NCBI GenBank assembly: GCA_016342745.1
Contig: JAEINT010000002.1
Coordinates: 62,001-126,000, forward strand
From: Labilibaculum sp.
Lineage (GTDB): Bacteria > Bacteroidota > Bacteroidia > Bacteroidales > Marinifilaceae
Length of the DNA: 64,000 nt
Direction of reading: 5' to 3'
Below, piece after piece: positions 18,495 to 26,234 of the stretch. A program made the position numbers and the translations under genes. The notes under the pieces are model-generated. The model was not told the origin of the DNA and did not search any database. It saw only the letters and a program-made list of their open reading frames with translations. Position 1 is the stretch's first letter. Each line of letters opens with the position of its first letter.

Positions 18495-18502
18495 TATATT
18501 TG
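18495..18502 (+). promoter_or_regulatory. Candidate -7 box of XRE regulator
   Basis: TATATTTG is a perfect TANNTTTG match, 25 nt upstream of the ATG. A TTTG lies only 13 nt upstream, so the -33 element is uncertain. Confidence 0.5.
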
Positions 18503-18526
18503 TTTTAAATCAAAAGCAAAACTAGA

Positions 18527-19132
18527 ATGAAGAATAAAGAATTAGCAAAAAATATTAAGGCCTTAAGAAATAGGAAAGGTTTTTCTCAAGAAGAGTTATC
18601 TGAAAAAACGGGATTAAGTTTACGCACAATACAAAGAGTTGAAAATGGAGAAACTGAACCGAGAGGAGATTCTCTGAAGAGACTAGCTAATGCATTTAAT
18701 GTATCTTCAGACGAAATTATTGATTGGAATGTACAAGAGGATAAAGGACTTCTTATAAGTTTAAATCTATCTGCGTTAAGCTTTATCTTCTTTCCGATTT
18801 TGGGAATTTTGGTTCCATTAATAATTTGGATATCTAAAAAAGATAAGATTCGAGATGTAAATGAAATTGCTAAAGAACTTTTAAATTTTCAGATTACATG
18901 GACAATGTTACTTTTTGTCGGATACATTAGTCCTATTGTATATTTTATCTATAGCCTGAAGACGACAGGGAATACTAATGCAGGAAGCATTAGCTCACAA
19001 ATTATGATAACTTTACTAGTTTTTGTCGTAATGTACTTATATAACTTGGTAATTGTAATTATCAATTCTATTAGGATCAATAATAATAAGAGTGTGGTAT
19101 ATTTTCCAAAAATCAGATTCATTAGAAAATGA
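18527..19132 (+). CDS. XRE-family regulator with C-terminal DUF4870-like membrane domain
   Basis: 201 aa. The N-terminal residues 5-62 form a Cro/C1-type helix-turn-helix (GFSQEELSEKTGLSLRTIQR). After a short linker come three or four hydrophobic helices (about residues 78-105, 122-145, 160-185). The hydrophilic loop between the first two, ISKKDKIRDVNEIAKELLNFQ, resembles DUF4870. The protein would therefore be a DNA-binding regulator tethered to the inner membrane, where the membrane part may sense a signal. No target is evident. The gene is monocistronic, flanked by the polA terminator and a strong bidirectional terminator. Confidence 0.85.
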   Translation: MKNKELAKNIKALRNRKGFSQEELSEKTGLSLRTIQRVENGETEPRGDSLKRLANAFNVSSDEIIDWNVQEDKGLLISLNLSALSFIFFPILGILVPLIIWISKKDKIRDVNEIAKELLNFQITWTMLLFVGYISPIVYFIYSLKTTGNTNAGSISSQIMITLLVFVVMYLYNLVIVIINSIRINNNKSVVYFPKIRFIRK

Positions 19133-19149
19133 AAGTATTATAAAATAAT

Positions 19150-19183
19150 AAAAGCTCATTCTTACCGTAAGAATGAGCTTTTT
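19150..19183. terminator. Bidirectional terminator between XRE gene and S41 protease gene
   Basis: A 15-bp perfect stem (19150-19164 with 19168-19182) flanked by A and T runs on either side, between convergent genes. Confidence 0.88.
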
Positions 19184-19207
19184 TATATTAATTTTTACTT
19201 GAATCTC

Positions 19208-20893
19208 TTATTTGTTGAAGGCGTGTAAACCAATGCTACCATCTAAAATTCCTGTATATTCTGTTTTGTTTTCAAGAATTTCTACAGCCTTTTGTAATGT
19301 TTTATCATTTTGTAATTGGTATTCAATTCCGCCTTTTTGATAATGAAATCTCTTTACAATTTCATGAGCTAGCAATTCACTAATTTCATCTTTAAATCGA
19401 ACCAAATCACGATCTAAGTTTGGAGCAATTTTAGCTGCAAGAGCATCGAATTCAGCTGTTGAAATATCGTAGTACTTCTCTTCTTTAGCAGCTTTTTTAA
19501 GTGCATCAAGAATTTCAGTACTTTCCGATTTGTAATCAAATTTTTTCTCTTTTATGAACTTGGTAAAATCTGAAAATTCCTGATCATTAAGTTTAAAATC
19601 TTTTGAATCAGCTATCTTATCATGAGTGTTTGAATACAAAGTAGCATAATCAAATATCATGAAATTACGGATCAGATTAACAGACAGGCTACTATACATT
19701 TCACTCTCTATTTTAATATCAGGGAGAATTCCTCCACCATCGAATACTGTTCTGCCATTTTTTGTATGGTATTCAGTCAATAAAGAATCAGCGATTTTAC
19801 CAACACTACCATCTTCATTTCTGTTGCTATAATCCAGGGCTTGAATACATCTTCCACTAGGAATATAATACTTTGCCGTTGTCACCTTTAATTTAGCGTT
19901 GTAGGTAAGATTACGGGTGGTTTGTACCAATCCCTTACCAAATGTTCTTTGTCCCAATACAACGCCTCTATCAAGGTCTTGAATAGCTCCCGAAACAATC
20001 TCCGAAGCAGAAGCAGAACCTCTGTTTACCAATACAACAATAGGAATTTCTGCATCAACAGGAGTTTTTGTGGCTTTGTAGCTTTTGTCCCATTTCGAAA
20101 CCTTACCTTTTGTATCTACAATATTTTCCCCTTTGTTCACAAAAAGATTTACAATTTCAATTGCTTGATCAAGTAATCCTCCTGGATTGCCTCGTAAGTC
20201 TAGTACAATAGATTTCGCATTTTGTTCTTTTAACTCACTTAATGCTACTTTAATTTCTCCTGCAGCTTTATTGGTAAATTGGTTTAAATAAATGTACCCA
20301 ACCGAATCAGCAATCATTCCAAAATAAGGAACCGATTTTAACTGAATTTTTTCACGAACAAACTTTTTCTCTAATGTTTTATCAACACCAGGTCGTTTAA
20401 CTTTAATGGTTAGTGGAACATTTGGCTGACCTTTTAGAAGGTTGCTAACATCTTCAGTAGACTTTTTAACAACCGAAGTGCCATTAATTTCAAGCATAAT
20501 ATCTCCAGCCTTTAAACCTGCTTTATGTGCAGGAAAGCCTTCGTAGGGTTCAGCAATTATAACATGATCTCCATGTTTGCTAATCAAAGATCCAATTCCA
20601 GCATACTCTCCAGTTGTCATTAACTTAAAGTCCTCAATTTCCGATTCAGAAATATAAGTTGTGTAAGGGTCTAGCGATGTTAACATTGCATCCATACTTT
20701 TCTTTACTAGGTCACCCGGATCAATCTCATCTACATAAAATAGATTCAGTTCTCTAAATAAAGTATAATAAATGTTTAAATTTTTGCTGATTTCAAAATT
20801 TCTCTCATCCCTGCTAAACCCCCAGAATGCTGCACTACAGAAAAGTAAAACAGCAAGTATCCAGATGGCTCCCGATTTTCTTCGAAGCGTCAT
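19208..20893 (-). CDS. S41-family C-terminal processing protease
   Basis: Periplasmic serine protease of the CtpA/Prc family that trims or degrades envelope proteins. It has 561 aa with an N-terminal membrane anchor or signal (residues 8-25), a PDZ domain (about 95-170), and the S41 catalytic core with the Ser/Lys dyad in GSASASEI (Ser295 by spacing) and TFGKG (Lys320). It ends in a long helical C-terminal region (about 430-561) common in Bacteroidota homologues. Substrates are unknown. The start is an ATG with no ribosome binding site. A candidate promoter lies 105 nt upstream. Confidence 0.94.
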   Translation of the reverse strand: MTLRRKSGAIWILAVLLFCSAAFWGFSRDERNFEISKNLNIYYTLFRELNLFYVDEIDPGDLVKKSMDAMLTSLDPYTTYISESEIEDFKLMTTGEYAGIGSLISKHGDHVIIAEPYEGFPAHKAGLKAGDIMLEINGTSVVKKSTEDVSNLLKGQPNVPLTIKVKRPGVDKTLEKKFVREKIQLKSVPYFGMIADSVGYIYLNQFTNKAAGEIKVALSELKEQNAKSIVLDLRGNPGGLLDQAIEIVNLFVNKGENIVDTKGKVSKWDKSYKATKTPVDAEIPIVVLVNRGSASASEIVSGAIQDLDRGVVLGQRTFGKGLVQTTRNLTYNAKLKVTTAKYYIPSGRCIQALDYSNRNEDGSVGKIADSLLTEYHTKNGRTVFDGGGILPDIKIESEMYSSLSVNLIRNFMIFDYATLYSNTHDKIADSKDFKLNDQEFSDFTKFIKEKKFDYKSESTEILDALKKAAKEEKYYDISTAEFDALAAKIAPNLDRDLVRFKDEISELLAHEIVKRFHYQKGGIEYQLQNDKTLQKAVEILENKTEYTGILDGSIGLHAFNK

Positions 20894-21006
20894 ATGTTTT
20901 TGTTTAAATTTGATTGTAAAATTAACCTTCCTCGCAGTATAGCTTTCGCTATCTCTATCTCACGAATTTACAAATTAGAGTACATAAAATAATACGTAGG
21001 CTTAAA

Positions 21007-21035
21007 CAAATATAATTATTCCCTTTTTAAAACAA
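21007..21035 (-). promoter_or_regulatory. Promoter of S41 protease gene
   Basis: On the minus strand: TTG (21035-21033), an 18-nt spacer, then TATATTTG (21014-21007), a perfect -7 box. This implies a 5' leader of roughly 100 nt. The remainder of the 285-nt gap shows nothing else I can name. Confidence 0.5.
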
Positions 21036-21178
21036 TTCACTTTAACATTTGTTAACCCTATAGCACTAAAATTCAGCAATTAGAGAATGATAGAAAAGTA
21101 CTGTTTCTTTTCTACGAGAATCTATTAAGAATTGTTCTAAGTAATTTGCTAAAATATAAAAATAGGATCTATTGTGGG

Positions 21179-21421
21179 TTAAGGAACCGGGTCATGTCCA
21201 TGTCCTCCCCAAGGATTACAAGAGAGTATTCGCTTAATAGCAAGATAGGTACCTTTAAAAGGGCCATGTTTTTTTAATGCTTGAATAGCATAGCTAGAGC
21301 AAGAAGGAGTATATCTGCATGCAGATGGAGTTAAAGGAGAAATAGCATACTGATAAAACTTAATTGGCAGTATCATGATGAATAGAATCACCTTTATCAG
21401 AAGGTTGAGAATGCATTTCAT
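21179..21421 (-). CDS. yidD: Membrane protein insertion efficiency factor YidD
   Basis: 80-aa protein with an N-terminal amphipathic/hydrophobic helix and the Cys-rich signature [21 protein letters not shown] followed by [15 protein letters not shown]. YidD assists YidC-dependent insertion of inner-membrane proteins and is classically encoded between rnpA and yidC. Here it overlaps the end of rnpA by 62 nt in another frame, which implies translational coupling. yidC is not next to it in this genome. Confidence 0.96.
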   Translation of the reverse strand: MKCILNLLIKVILFIMILPIKFYQYAISPLTPSACRYTPSCSSYAIQALKKHGPFKGTYLAIKRILSCNPWGGHGHDPVP

Positions 21422-21806
21422 ATTCTTTTGGAATTCGCTTTAGTGCTTTTTTGAACTTGGCTTCCATTTCGGAAGTTTTGAGTACTGTTTTTGGTAAATA
21501 TACTACCATAAATGCAATGTTTGCACCTTTGCGTTCAAGCTCTTCGTAAAATTCTCCTTTGTTAAGACGATAAAGTTCTCGAATTCGTCTCTTTAAAAGA
21601 TTGCGGGTAACTGCTTTCTTAAAATTTCGTTTTGCAACTGTAATGGCAACTTGAGCTGGATATTCCGAATTCAATTTCGCTTCTTTCCAAACAATTCGAA
21701 AAGGGTAACAGATAAATCCTTTTCCTTCAGAAAAAAGTTTTCCAATTAGGATCTTGTGAGTTAATCTTTCCGCTTTTTTAAATGTAAAGCGATTCGTTTC
21801 TACCAT
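21360..21806 (-). CDS. rnpA: Ribonuclease P protein component
   Basis: Basic protein subunit that helps RNase P RNA cleave the 5' leader of pre-tRNA. The RNR-type motif is in [17 protein letters not shown], with hydrophobic core residues before it. Starting at the ATG at 21806 ([15 protein letters not shown]) gives 148 aa. A TTG six codons upstream is less likely because it lies next to the upstream terminator. The C-terminus beyond about residue 125 is an unrelated Ser/His/Asp-rich tail that also encodes the start of yidD in the other frame. The gene is not beside dnaA or rpmH, as usual in Bacteroidota. Confidence 0.93.
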   Translation of the reverse strand: MVETNRFTFKKAERLTHKILIGKLFSEGKGFICYPFRIVWKEAKLNSEYPAQVAITVAKRNFKKAVTRNLLKRRIRELYRLNKGEFYEELERKGANIAFMVVYLPKTVLKTSEMEAKFKKALKRIPKEYEMHSQPSDKGDSIHHDTAN

Positions 21807-21821
21807 AATTACAAAAATCGA

Positions 21822-21847
21822 CAAAAAAAGGGGAATAATTTCCCCTT
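21822..21847 (-). terminator. hemD terminator upstream of rnpA
   Basis: On the minus strand AAGGGGAA-ATTA-TTCCCCTT followed by a T-rich run. It ends about 16 nt before the rnpA ATG, so rnpA-yidD needs its own promoter or read-through. Confidence 0.75.
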
Positions 21848-21877
21848 CCTTTGTTTTATTATATCAGTAAAGGATTC

Positions 21878-22630
21878 TTATTTATTGTCCTTATTGAATT
21901 TTTTAATGTACTGATCTAAAGCCATTGTCATAGACGGAGCTTGTGGCATTGGTGCTTGAATGTCAAGGCTCAGTTTATTGTCAATAACTGCTTTTGATGT
22001 AGCAGGTCCAAATGCAGCAATAAGCGTATTGTTTTGCTTAAATTCAGGGAAATTCTGCAATAAAGAAGTAATTCCTGAAGGACTGTAAAAGGCCAAAATA
22101 TCGTAATTTACATCAGCTAAATCAGATAAATCGCTACTTACAGTGCGATATAAAATAGCTTTAGAGTACTTAATCTTACTCTTGTCAAGCAAGGTAGGGA
22201 TCGATTGTTTATGAATATCTGATAGAGGAACTAAGTAGGTTTCACCTTTGTGCTTTTGTATAATTTCCATCAAATCTTCAAATCGCTTTTCACCAAAGAA
22301 AATTTTTCTCTTACGGTATACAATGTATTTCTGTAAGTAGAAAGCTGTCGACTCTGAAATACAGAAGTATTTCATATCATCAGGTACCGTAATTCTTAAT
22401 TCTTGGCAAATTCTGAAGAAGTGATCAATCGCTGTACGGCTAGTAAAAATAACAGCTGTGTGATCCAATACGTTAATTCTTTCCTGTCTAAACTCTTTAG
22501 CTGAAACTCCTTCAACTTGAATGAATGGTCGAAAATCAATTTTCAAGTTATATTTATCGGCCAAATCAAAATACGGGGACTTATCAGTTTGTGGTTTAGG
22601 CTGTGAAACCAGTATCGTCTTGATTTTCAA
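21878..22630 (-). CDS. hemD: Uroporphyrinogen-III synthase family protein (HemD-like)
   Basis: 250-aa protein of the HemD fold (two alpha/beta domains), which cyclises hydroxymethylbilane with ring-D inversion to uroporphyrinogen III. Recognisable stretches are VIFTSRTAIDHFF and ILAFYSPSGITSLLQNF, plus LIAAFGPATSKAV. HemD sequences are poorly conserved, and this phylum-specific variant is assigned mainly by these motifs and by its cluster with DUF4271, rnpA and yidD. The start is TTG, giving MKIKTILVSQPKP, which fits the family N-terminus, and no upstream ATG is available. It lies 37 nt behind the DUF4271 gene in the same operon. Confidence 0.85.
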   Translation of the reverse strand: MKIKTILVSQPKPQTDKSPYFDLADKYNLKIDFRPFIQVEGVSAKEFRQERINVLDHTAVIFTSRTAIDHFFRICQELRITVPDDMKYFCISESTAFYLQKYIVYRKRKIFFGEKRFEDLMEIIQKHKGETYLVPLSDIHKQSIPTLLDKSKIKYSKAILYRTVSSDLSDLADVNYDILAFYSPSGITSLLQNFPEFKQNNTLIAAFGPATSKAVIDNKLSLDIQAPMPQAPSMTMALDQYIKKFNKDNK

Positions 22631-22667
22631 AATAGTAGAGTTTAGTTTGACAATTCGTTACACTACA

Positions 22668-23555
22668 TTACACTAATAAATACAACAGTTTGTAAATCAT
22701 TAGTAATGGTAAAATTTCCAGTGCACAAAGGTACAAAATCATATAAAATATTGAAACATGTTGGCGAAATAATATTTTAAACCCTCTAAATAACCTAAAA
22801 GTATAGAATATTAAGGTGATAAATAAACCGAAATTTAGTAGCATTGGCGTGGCATACGGAGCTATAAATGGAACACTAATTGTTATTGGCAAAAGGAATA
22901 GGCCAAGGTTTTTATTATAGATAAAAACGGTATGTAAGTACTCTTTAGCTTCCTTTATTGCACCAAATATGTATCCCATAAGGCGAATAATGATAGCTTT
23001 TCCACTATAAACTACGACTAAAAGTAAGAATGAATAAAGAAAGAAGATAAAGTTGTTATTCTCCTGGTTTAAAGAGAGAATGTAAACTGCATATTGAACC
23101 AAAAAAAGAGCTAGGTTCACAAAGAATAAGAAGTTTAAAAAGATAGAACCTCTTAAATTTCGCATGTTTTTTTCAGAAAGAAGATTAGAGGCCGTTTGGT
23201 AATTGAGAATGGAGTCGAAAACTTTAAAAAGGTATTTGCTAAAAGAAAATCGTACAATAGCCATTAAAACAAGAGCAAAAAGCAAGACTCCAACCATCCA
23301 ATCACTATTAAAAGAGGTGATAGGAACACCTTTTTCAGCCTGAAAATTTCGCGGCACAGACTCAATTGTATCTTGAAGAGATGGATTAGAAATCAGTAAA
23401 GAATCTGATTGGGAAGTACTAAAAGTAAGTTTTAAACTCGAATCGATACTTTTATTTAGTGTATCATTTATGGGCGAAATAGTTTCCCTGCTTAGGGAAT
23501 CATTTAATTCAGAAATCGGTATTACTGTTGAATTTTGTGAATTATTTTGCACCAT
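22668..23555 (-). CDS. DUF4271 integral membrane protein
   Basis: 295 aa. The first 75 residues are Ser/Thr/Asp/Asn-rich and hydrophilic. About six or seven membrane helices follow, beginning at WMVGVLLFALVLMAIV and ending with LPLLMIYKLLYLLV. The sequence pattern and its place upstream of hemD match the Bacteroidota-specific DUF4271 family, whose function is unknown. Cotranscription with hemD suggests an envelope or haem-related role, but this is only guilt by association. Confidence 0.85.
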   Translation of the reverse strand: MVQNNSQNSTVIPISELNDSLSRETISPINDTLNKSIDSSLKLTFSTSQSDSLLISNPSLQDTIESVPRNFQAEKGVPITSFNSDWMVGVLLFALVLMAIVRFSFSKYLFKVFDSILNYQTASNLLSEKNMRNLRGSIFLNFLFFVNLALFLVQYAVYILSLNQENNNFIFFLYSFLLLVVVYSGKAIIIRLMGYIFGAIKEAKEYLHTVFIYNKNLGLFLLPITISVPFIAPYATPMLLNFGLFITLIFYTFRLFRGFKILFRQHVSIFYMILYLCALEILPLLMIYKLLYLLV

Positions 23556-23587
23556 TTTGTATCAGGAACTTGTCGGATTGATTTTTA

Positions 23588-23595
23588 CAAAGATA
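23588..23595 (-). promoter_or_regulatory. Candidate -7 box for DUF4271-hemD operon
   Basis: On the minus strand TATCTTTG matches TANNTTTG fully, 32 nt upstream of the DUF4271 ATG. No TTG is visible at the -33 spacing. Confidence 0.45.
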
Positions 23596-23631
23596 ATTTT
23601 ATTTTTTGTGGCGCTTTACTTCTTTAAGAAG

Positions 23632-23657
23632 AAAGCCCGAATTTTTATTCGGGCTTT
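23632..23657 (-). terminator. Terminator of acid phosphatase gene
   Basis: An 11-bp stem AAAGCCCGAAT / ATTCGGGCTTT with a 4-nt loop, followed on the minus strand by a T/C-rich tract. It begins 9 nt after the stop codon. Confidence 0.8.
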
Positions 23658-23666
23658 GATATACAA

Positions 23667-24473
23667 CTACAATTCTTCGTAACCGATTAATTGTTTAATC
23701 CTTAGATTCTCCTTTTCCGAAGCATTTAATTTTCTCTCACTTTTTAGTACTTCTTTTTCCCACGAGCCATACATTGGATTAGGCAGCACAATAAAACGCT
23801 TACCGAATTGTTCTTTCATATCATCAACTTTTGCAAAGCCAAATGCTGTTGAGCGATCTTCTAAAATTTCATCGAAATCGCCGATATTATCGCCAGCTAA
23901 AATTAAGATCTCATGACTTTCACTAACTATATTTCTTCTTTTGGTTTTTATGCTTGTATCGCTTTTTAAAAGGATATGGTCTTTGTCAGCATAAGGAAAT
24001 CCAAAAGCCTGAAGATTTTGGATGGTTTTCTCAATATCGTCAACACTTCTGTTTGAAATATAAAAGGTTTCAACACCTTTCGATTCGGCATATTTTAAAA
24101 ACTCAAGTGAACCTGGCGTTGGTGCAGCTTTTGCCATTTCAACCCATTTTTTCCAAGCTGCAGCGGTAAAAGCTTCACCCGTACGAATCGAATTGGTTTC
24201 AAAAGGACTATTGTCTAAAACAGTTTCATCTATATCGACAACTACAGCTTTTGGTTTTGGATTATTGTTAGTGGCTAATTGTTTGTCCAATGAAACTTTT
24301 GCCAAATTAAAGGCTTGATAATACAATGCTTTGCATTCAGAAGCTCTTTGAAACCATAGCGTTGCCATTACGAGATGATCATTAGCATTCTTTGTCTGAA
24401 TATTCTTTTCAGTAGGTTTACAAGATGTGATTGCAATGGAAATGAGTGCAAGAATGAAAAATATTTTTCTCAT
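23667..24473 (-). CDS. 5'-nucleotidase, lipoprotein e(P4) family (class C acid phosphatase)
   Basis: 268-aa predicted lipoprotein: a signal peptide ends in a lipobox with Cys18 (ITSC). The HAD-superfamily class C catalytic motif is VVVDIDETVLDNS, with Asp80 as nucleophile and Asp82 as acid/base. Later parts include a typical FYISNR segment and LILAGDNIGDF. Family members dephosphorylate nucleoside monophosphates such as NMN at the outer membrane, for nucleoside or phosphate uptake. It is monocistronic on the minus strand, divergent from the ECF sigma gene. Confidence 0.94.
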   Translation of the reverse strand: MRKIFFILALISIAITSCKPTEKNIQTKNANDHLVMATLWFQRASECKALYYQAFNLAKVSLDKQLATNNNPKPKAVVVDIDETVLDNSPFETNSIRTGEAFTAAAWKKWVEMAKAAPTPGSLEFLKYAESKGVETFYISNRSVDDIEKTIQNLQAFGFPYADKDHILLKSDTSIKTKRRNIVSESHEILILAGDNIGDFDEILEDRSTAFGFAKVDDMKEQFGKRFIVLPNPMYGSWEKEVLKSERKLNASEKENLRIKQLIGYEEL

Positions 24474-24591
24474 GTCGAGTTGAAATTTTTAAATTTAGAA
24501 ATTCATCATGAATATGATGTTGGACTAAAACGAAGAAGAATTTATTAATATCAGTAAAATGGTTTCAAAATCGAAGATAATAAAAAATGTC

Positions 24592-24620
24592 TGTAACTTT
24601 TCAAGATAGCTAGTCGTCTT
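24592..24620 (+). promoter_or_regulatory. Candidate ECF-type promoter of the sigma gene
   Basis: TGTAAC (24592-24597), a 17-nt spacer, CGTCTT (24615-24620). The elements resemble ECF sigma -35 (AAC) and -10 (CGTC) boxes. The same pair occurs upstream of the barrel gene at 26178-26205, which suggests autoregulation. A TAAATTTG housekeeping-type -7 box overlaps at 24620-24627. Confidence 0.6.
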
Positions 24621-24640
24621 AAATTTGACTGCCACTAAAT

Positions 24641-25126
24641 ATGAACCTAAACGAATACAATATAGCCGTAGATCAGCACGCTGATGGAATGTTTCGTTTT
24701 ATCCTCAAAAACATTAGAGATGAGGATAAAGCTAGGGATATTGTGCAAGATAGTTTCGAAAAATTGTGGCGGAATGTGGATGGAGTTAATTTTTTAAAGG
24801 TAAAGTCGTATTTGTACACAACGGCATATCATACAATGATTGATTTAATCAGAAGAGAAAAAAGAAAAGAAGATTTTGAAAATGTTGATGTAGGAAAATA
24901 TGCTCATTCGGAGCAATATACAGACTTAAGTGAAGTCTTAGATGAGGCATTGAAACGCTTGTCGGATGTGCAACGGTCGGTTATTTTACTGCGAGATTAC
25001 GAAGGTTATTCTTATGCAGAGATAGCAAAGATTACCAATTTAAGCGAGTCTCAGGTGAAGGTTTACATTTATCGAGCACGGAAGAGTTTGAAGGAATACA
25101 TTGGTAGCATTGAATCGATAGTTTAA
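24641..25126 (+). CDS. ECF-subfamily RNA polymerase sigma factor
   Basis: 161-aa sigma-70 group 4 factor. Region 2 is at about residues 12-78 (DIVQDSFEKLW, YLYTTAYHTMIDLIRREKR). Region 4 is at about 105-155 (LSDVQRSVILLRDYEGYSYAEIAKI, then the SESQVKVYIYRARKSL recognition helix). It directs RNA polymerase to alternative promoters when released from an anti-sigma partner. The next gene, 7 nt downstream, encodes a single-pass membrane protein that is the natural anti-sigma candidate. A TGTAAC/CGTCTT element precedes the gene and recurs before the predicted outer-membrane protein gene, so this looks like a self-activating module. Confidence 0.95.
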   Translation: MNLNEYNIAVDQHADGMFRFILKNIRDEDKARDIVQDSFEKLWRNVDGVNFLKVKSYLYTTAYHTMIDLIRREKRKEDFENVDVGKYAHSEQYTDLSEVLDEALKRLSDVQRSVILLRDYEGYSYAEIAKITNLSESQVKVYIYRARKSLKEYIGSIESIV

Positions 25127-25133
25127 AAAGAAA

Positions 25134-26174
25134 ATGAATAAAATTACCAGACATAACTATGAGGAATTCTTTCTCGATTATTTGGACGGAACCTTAAATC
25201 CGGATCAAATGAATGAGTTGGAGGTTTTTCTGATCCAAAATCCAGACCTAAAAGAGGAGTTGGAGGAAATGGAGTGTCCGGTAGTGGCTCAAGAAAGTAT
25301 GTCAATAGAGCCTAATTCACTTAAAGAGATTCCATTTAGAAATAGTTTCGATGATTTTTGCATTGCTCGTTTGGAGGGAGATTTATCGGTTGATGATGAG
25401 ATTGCTTTTGATCTGTTTTTAGAAAAAAATGAAACATTTAAAAATGAGAGTAATACTTATCAAAAAACGATTTTAATTCCTGATGATAAAGTCGTATTCG
25501 AGAACAAGGAAGGGTTAAAAAAGGACGAAAGAAAGATTGCTTTTTGGTGGTACTTCTCAAGAATTGGAGCAGCCGCTTCGGTTTTATTACTTTTTTCCTT
25601 GTGGAGCATCTTTTACCAATACGAAGATGTAAACACGGATATCAAATCAATTTCTCAAGTTCAGCCTGAGCCTACTAAAGTAGAAAAGCTAGTTGTTGAA
25701 AAGGTGACTTCTATTGACCCAGAAAAGGATTCTGGTTTTCAAGCAGAAAAAATAAAAGAAGCAAAGAGTTTAGTTAAGGAATTGCAAGAATTAAGCGGTC
25801 CTAAAACGGTTCCTGCAAAAGAACTTGAAAAAATAGTCGAAAAAGTTGCTTTGCCAGTGCTAAGTTCAAATGTAAAGGTAGCAGCTCTTTCGAACAAGGC
25901 TAATTTTGAGCCTAAATTAAAAGTGATAGAGAAAATTTCTGTCAAAACAGTTGATCAAAACAATGGACTGGCTCAATTGGGTATGTCTTGGAAATCGAGT
26001 GCTCCTAAAAAGAAAAGTTCAGTTTTGTATGCAATTGCAAAATATGGTGTTGATAAAATAGGAGAGATTGCAGGTAAAAATGTGAAACTAGAAAAGACCT
26101 ATGATTCTGCAACTGAGAAAACAAGATTGAATTTTAAGAGTGAAGGAATTGGTTTTTCAAAAACAATTAAATAA
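25134..26174 (+). CDS. Putative membrane anti-sigma factor
   Basis: 346 aa. The N-terminal cytoplasmic part contains two related segments, EEFFLDYLDGTLNPDQMNEL (from residue 10) and DDFCIARLEGDLSVDDEIAF (from about residue 72), each followed by a helix ending in a short Asn/Glu/Lys motif. They look like a tandem duplication of an anti-sigma N-terminal helix unit. A single membrane helix follows at about 140-160 (GAAASVLLLFSLWSIFY), then a long Lys/Glu/Val-rich periplasmic region. No zinc-binding HxxxCxxC is present. The assignment rests on position 7 nt behind an ECF sigma gene and on topology. Confidence 0.65.
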   Translation: MNKITRHNYEEFFLDYLDGTLNPDQMNELEVFLIQNPDLKEELEEMECPVVAQESMSIEPNSLKEIPFRNSFDDFCIARLEGDLSVDDEIAFDLFLEKNETFKNESNTYQKTILIPDDKVVFENKEGLKKDERKIAFWWYFSRIGAAASVLLLFSLWSIFYQYEDVNTDIKSISQVQPEPTKVEKLVVEKVTSIDPEKDSGFQAEKIKEAKSLVKELQELSGPKTVPAKELEKIVEKVALPVLSSNVKVAALSNKANFEPKLKVIEKISVKTVDQNNGLAQLGMSWKSSAPKKKSSVLYAIAKYGVDKIGEIAGKNVKLEKTYDSATEKTRLNFKSEGIGFSKTIK

Positions 26175-26177
26175 GCC

Positions 26178-26205
26178 TGTAACTATTCCTCAAGTACTTC
26201 GTCTT
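26178..26205 (+). promoter_or_regulatory. Second ECF-type promoter, upstream of barrel gene
   Basis: TGTAAC (26178-26183), a 16-nt spacer, CGTCTT (26200-26205), 29 nt ahead of the ATG. Both hexamers are identical to those before the ECF sigma gene. Confidence 0.6.
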
Positions 26206-26234
26206 ACCTTTAGAAATAAGAAAAAAATAATGTT

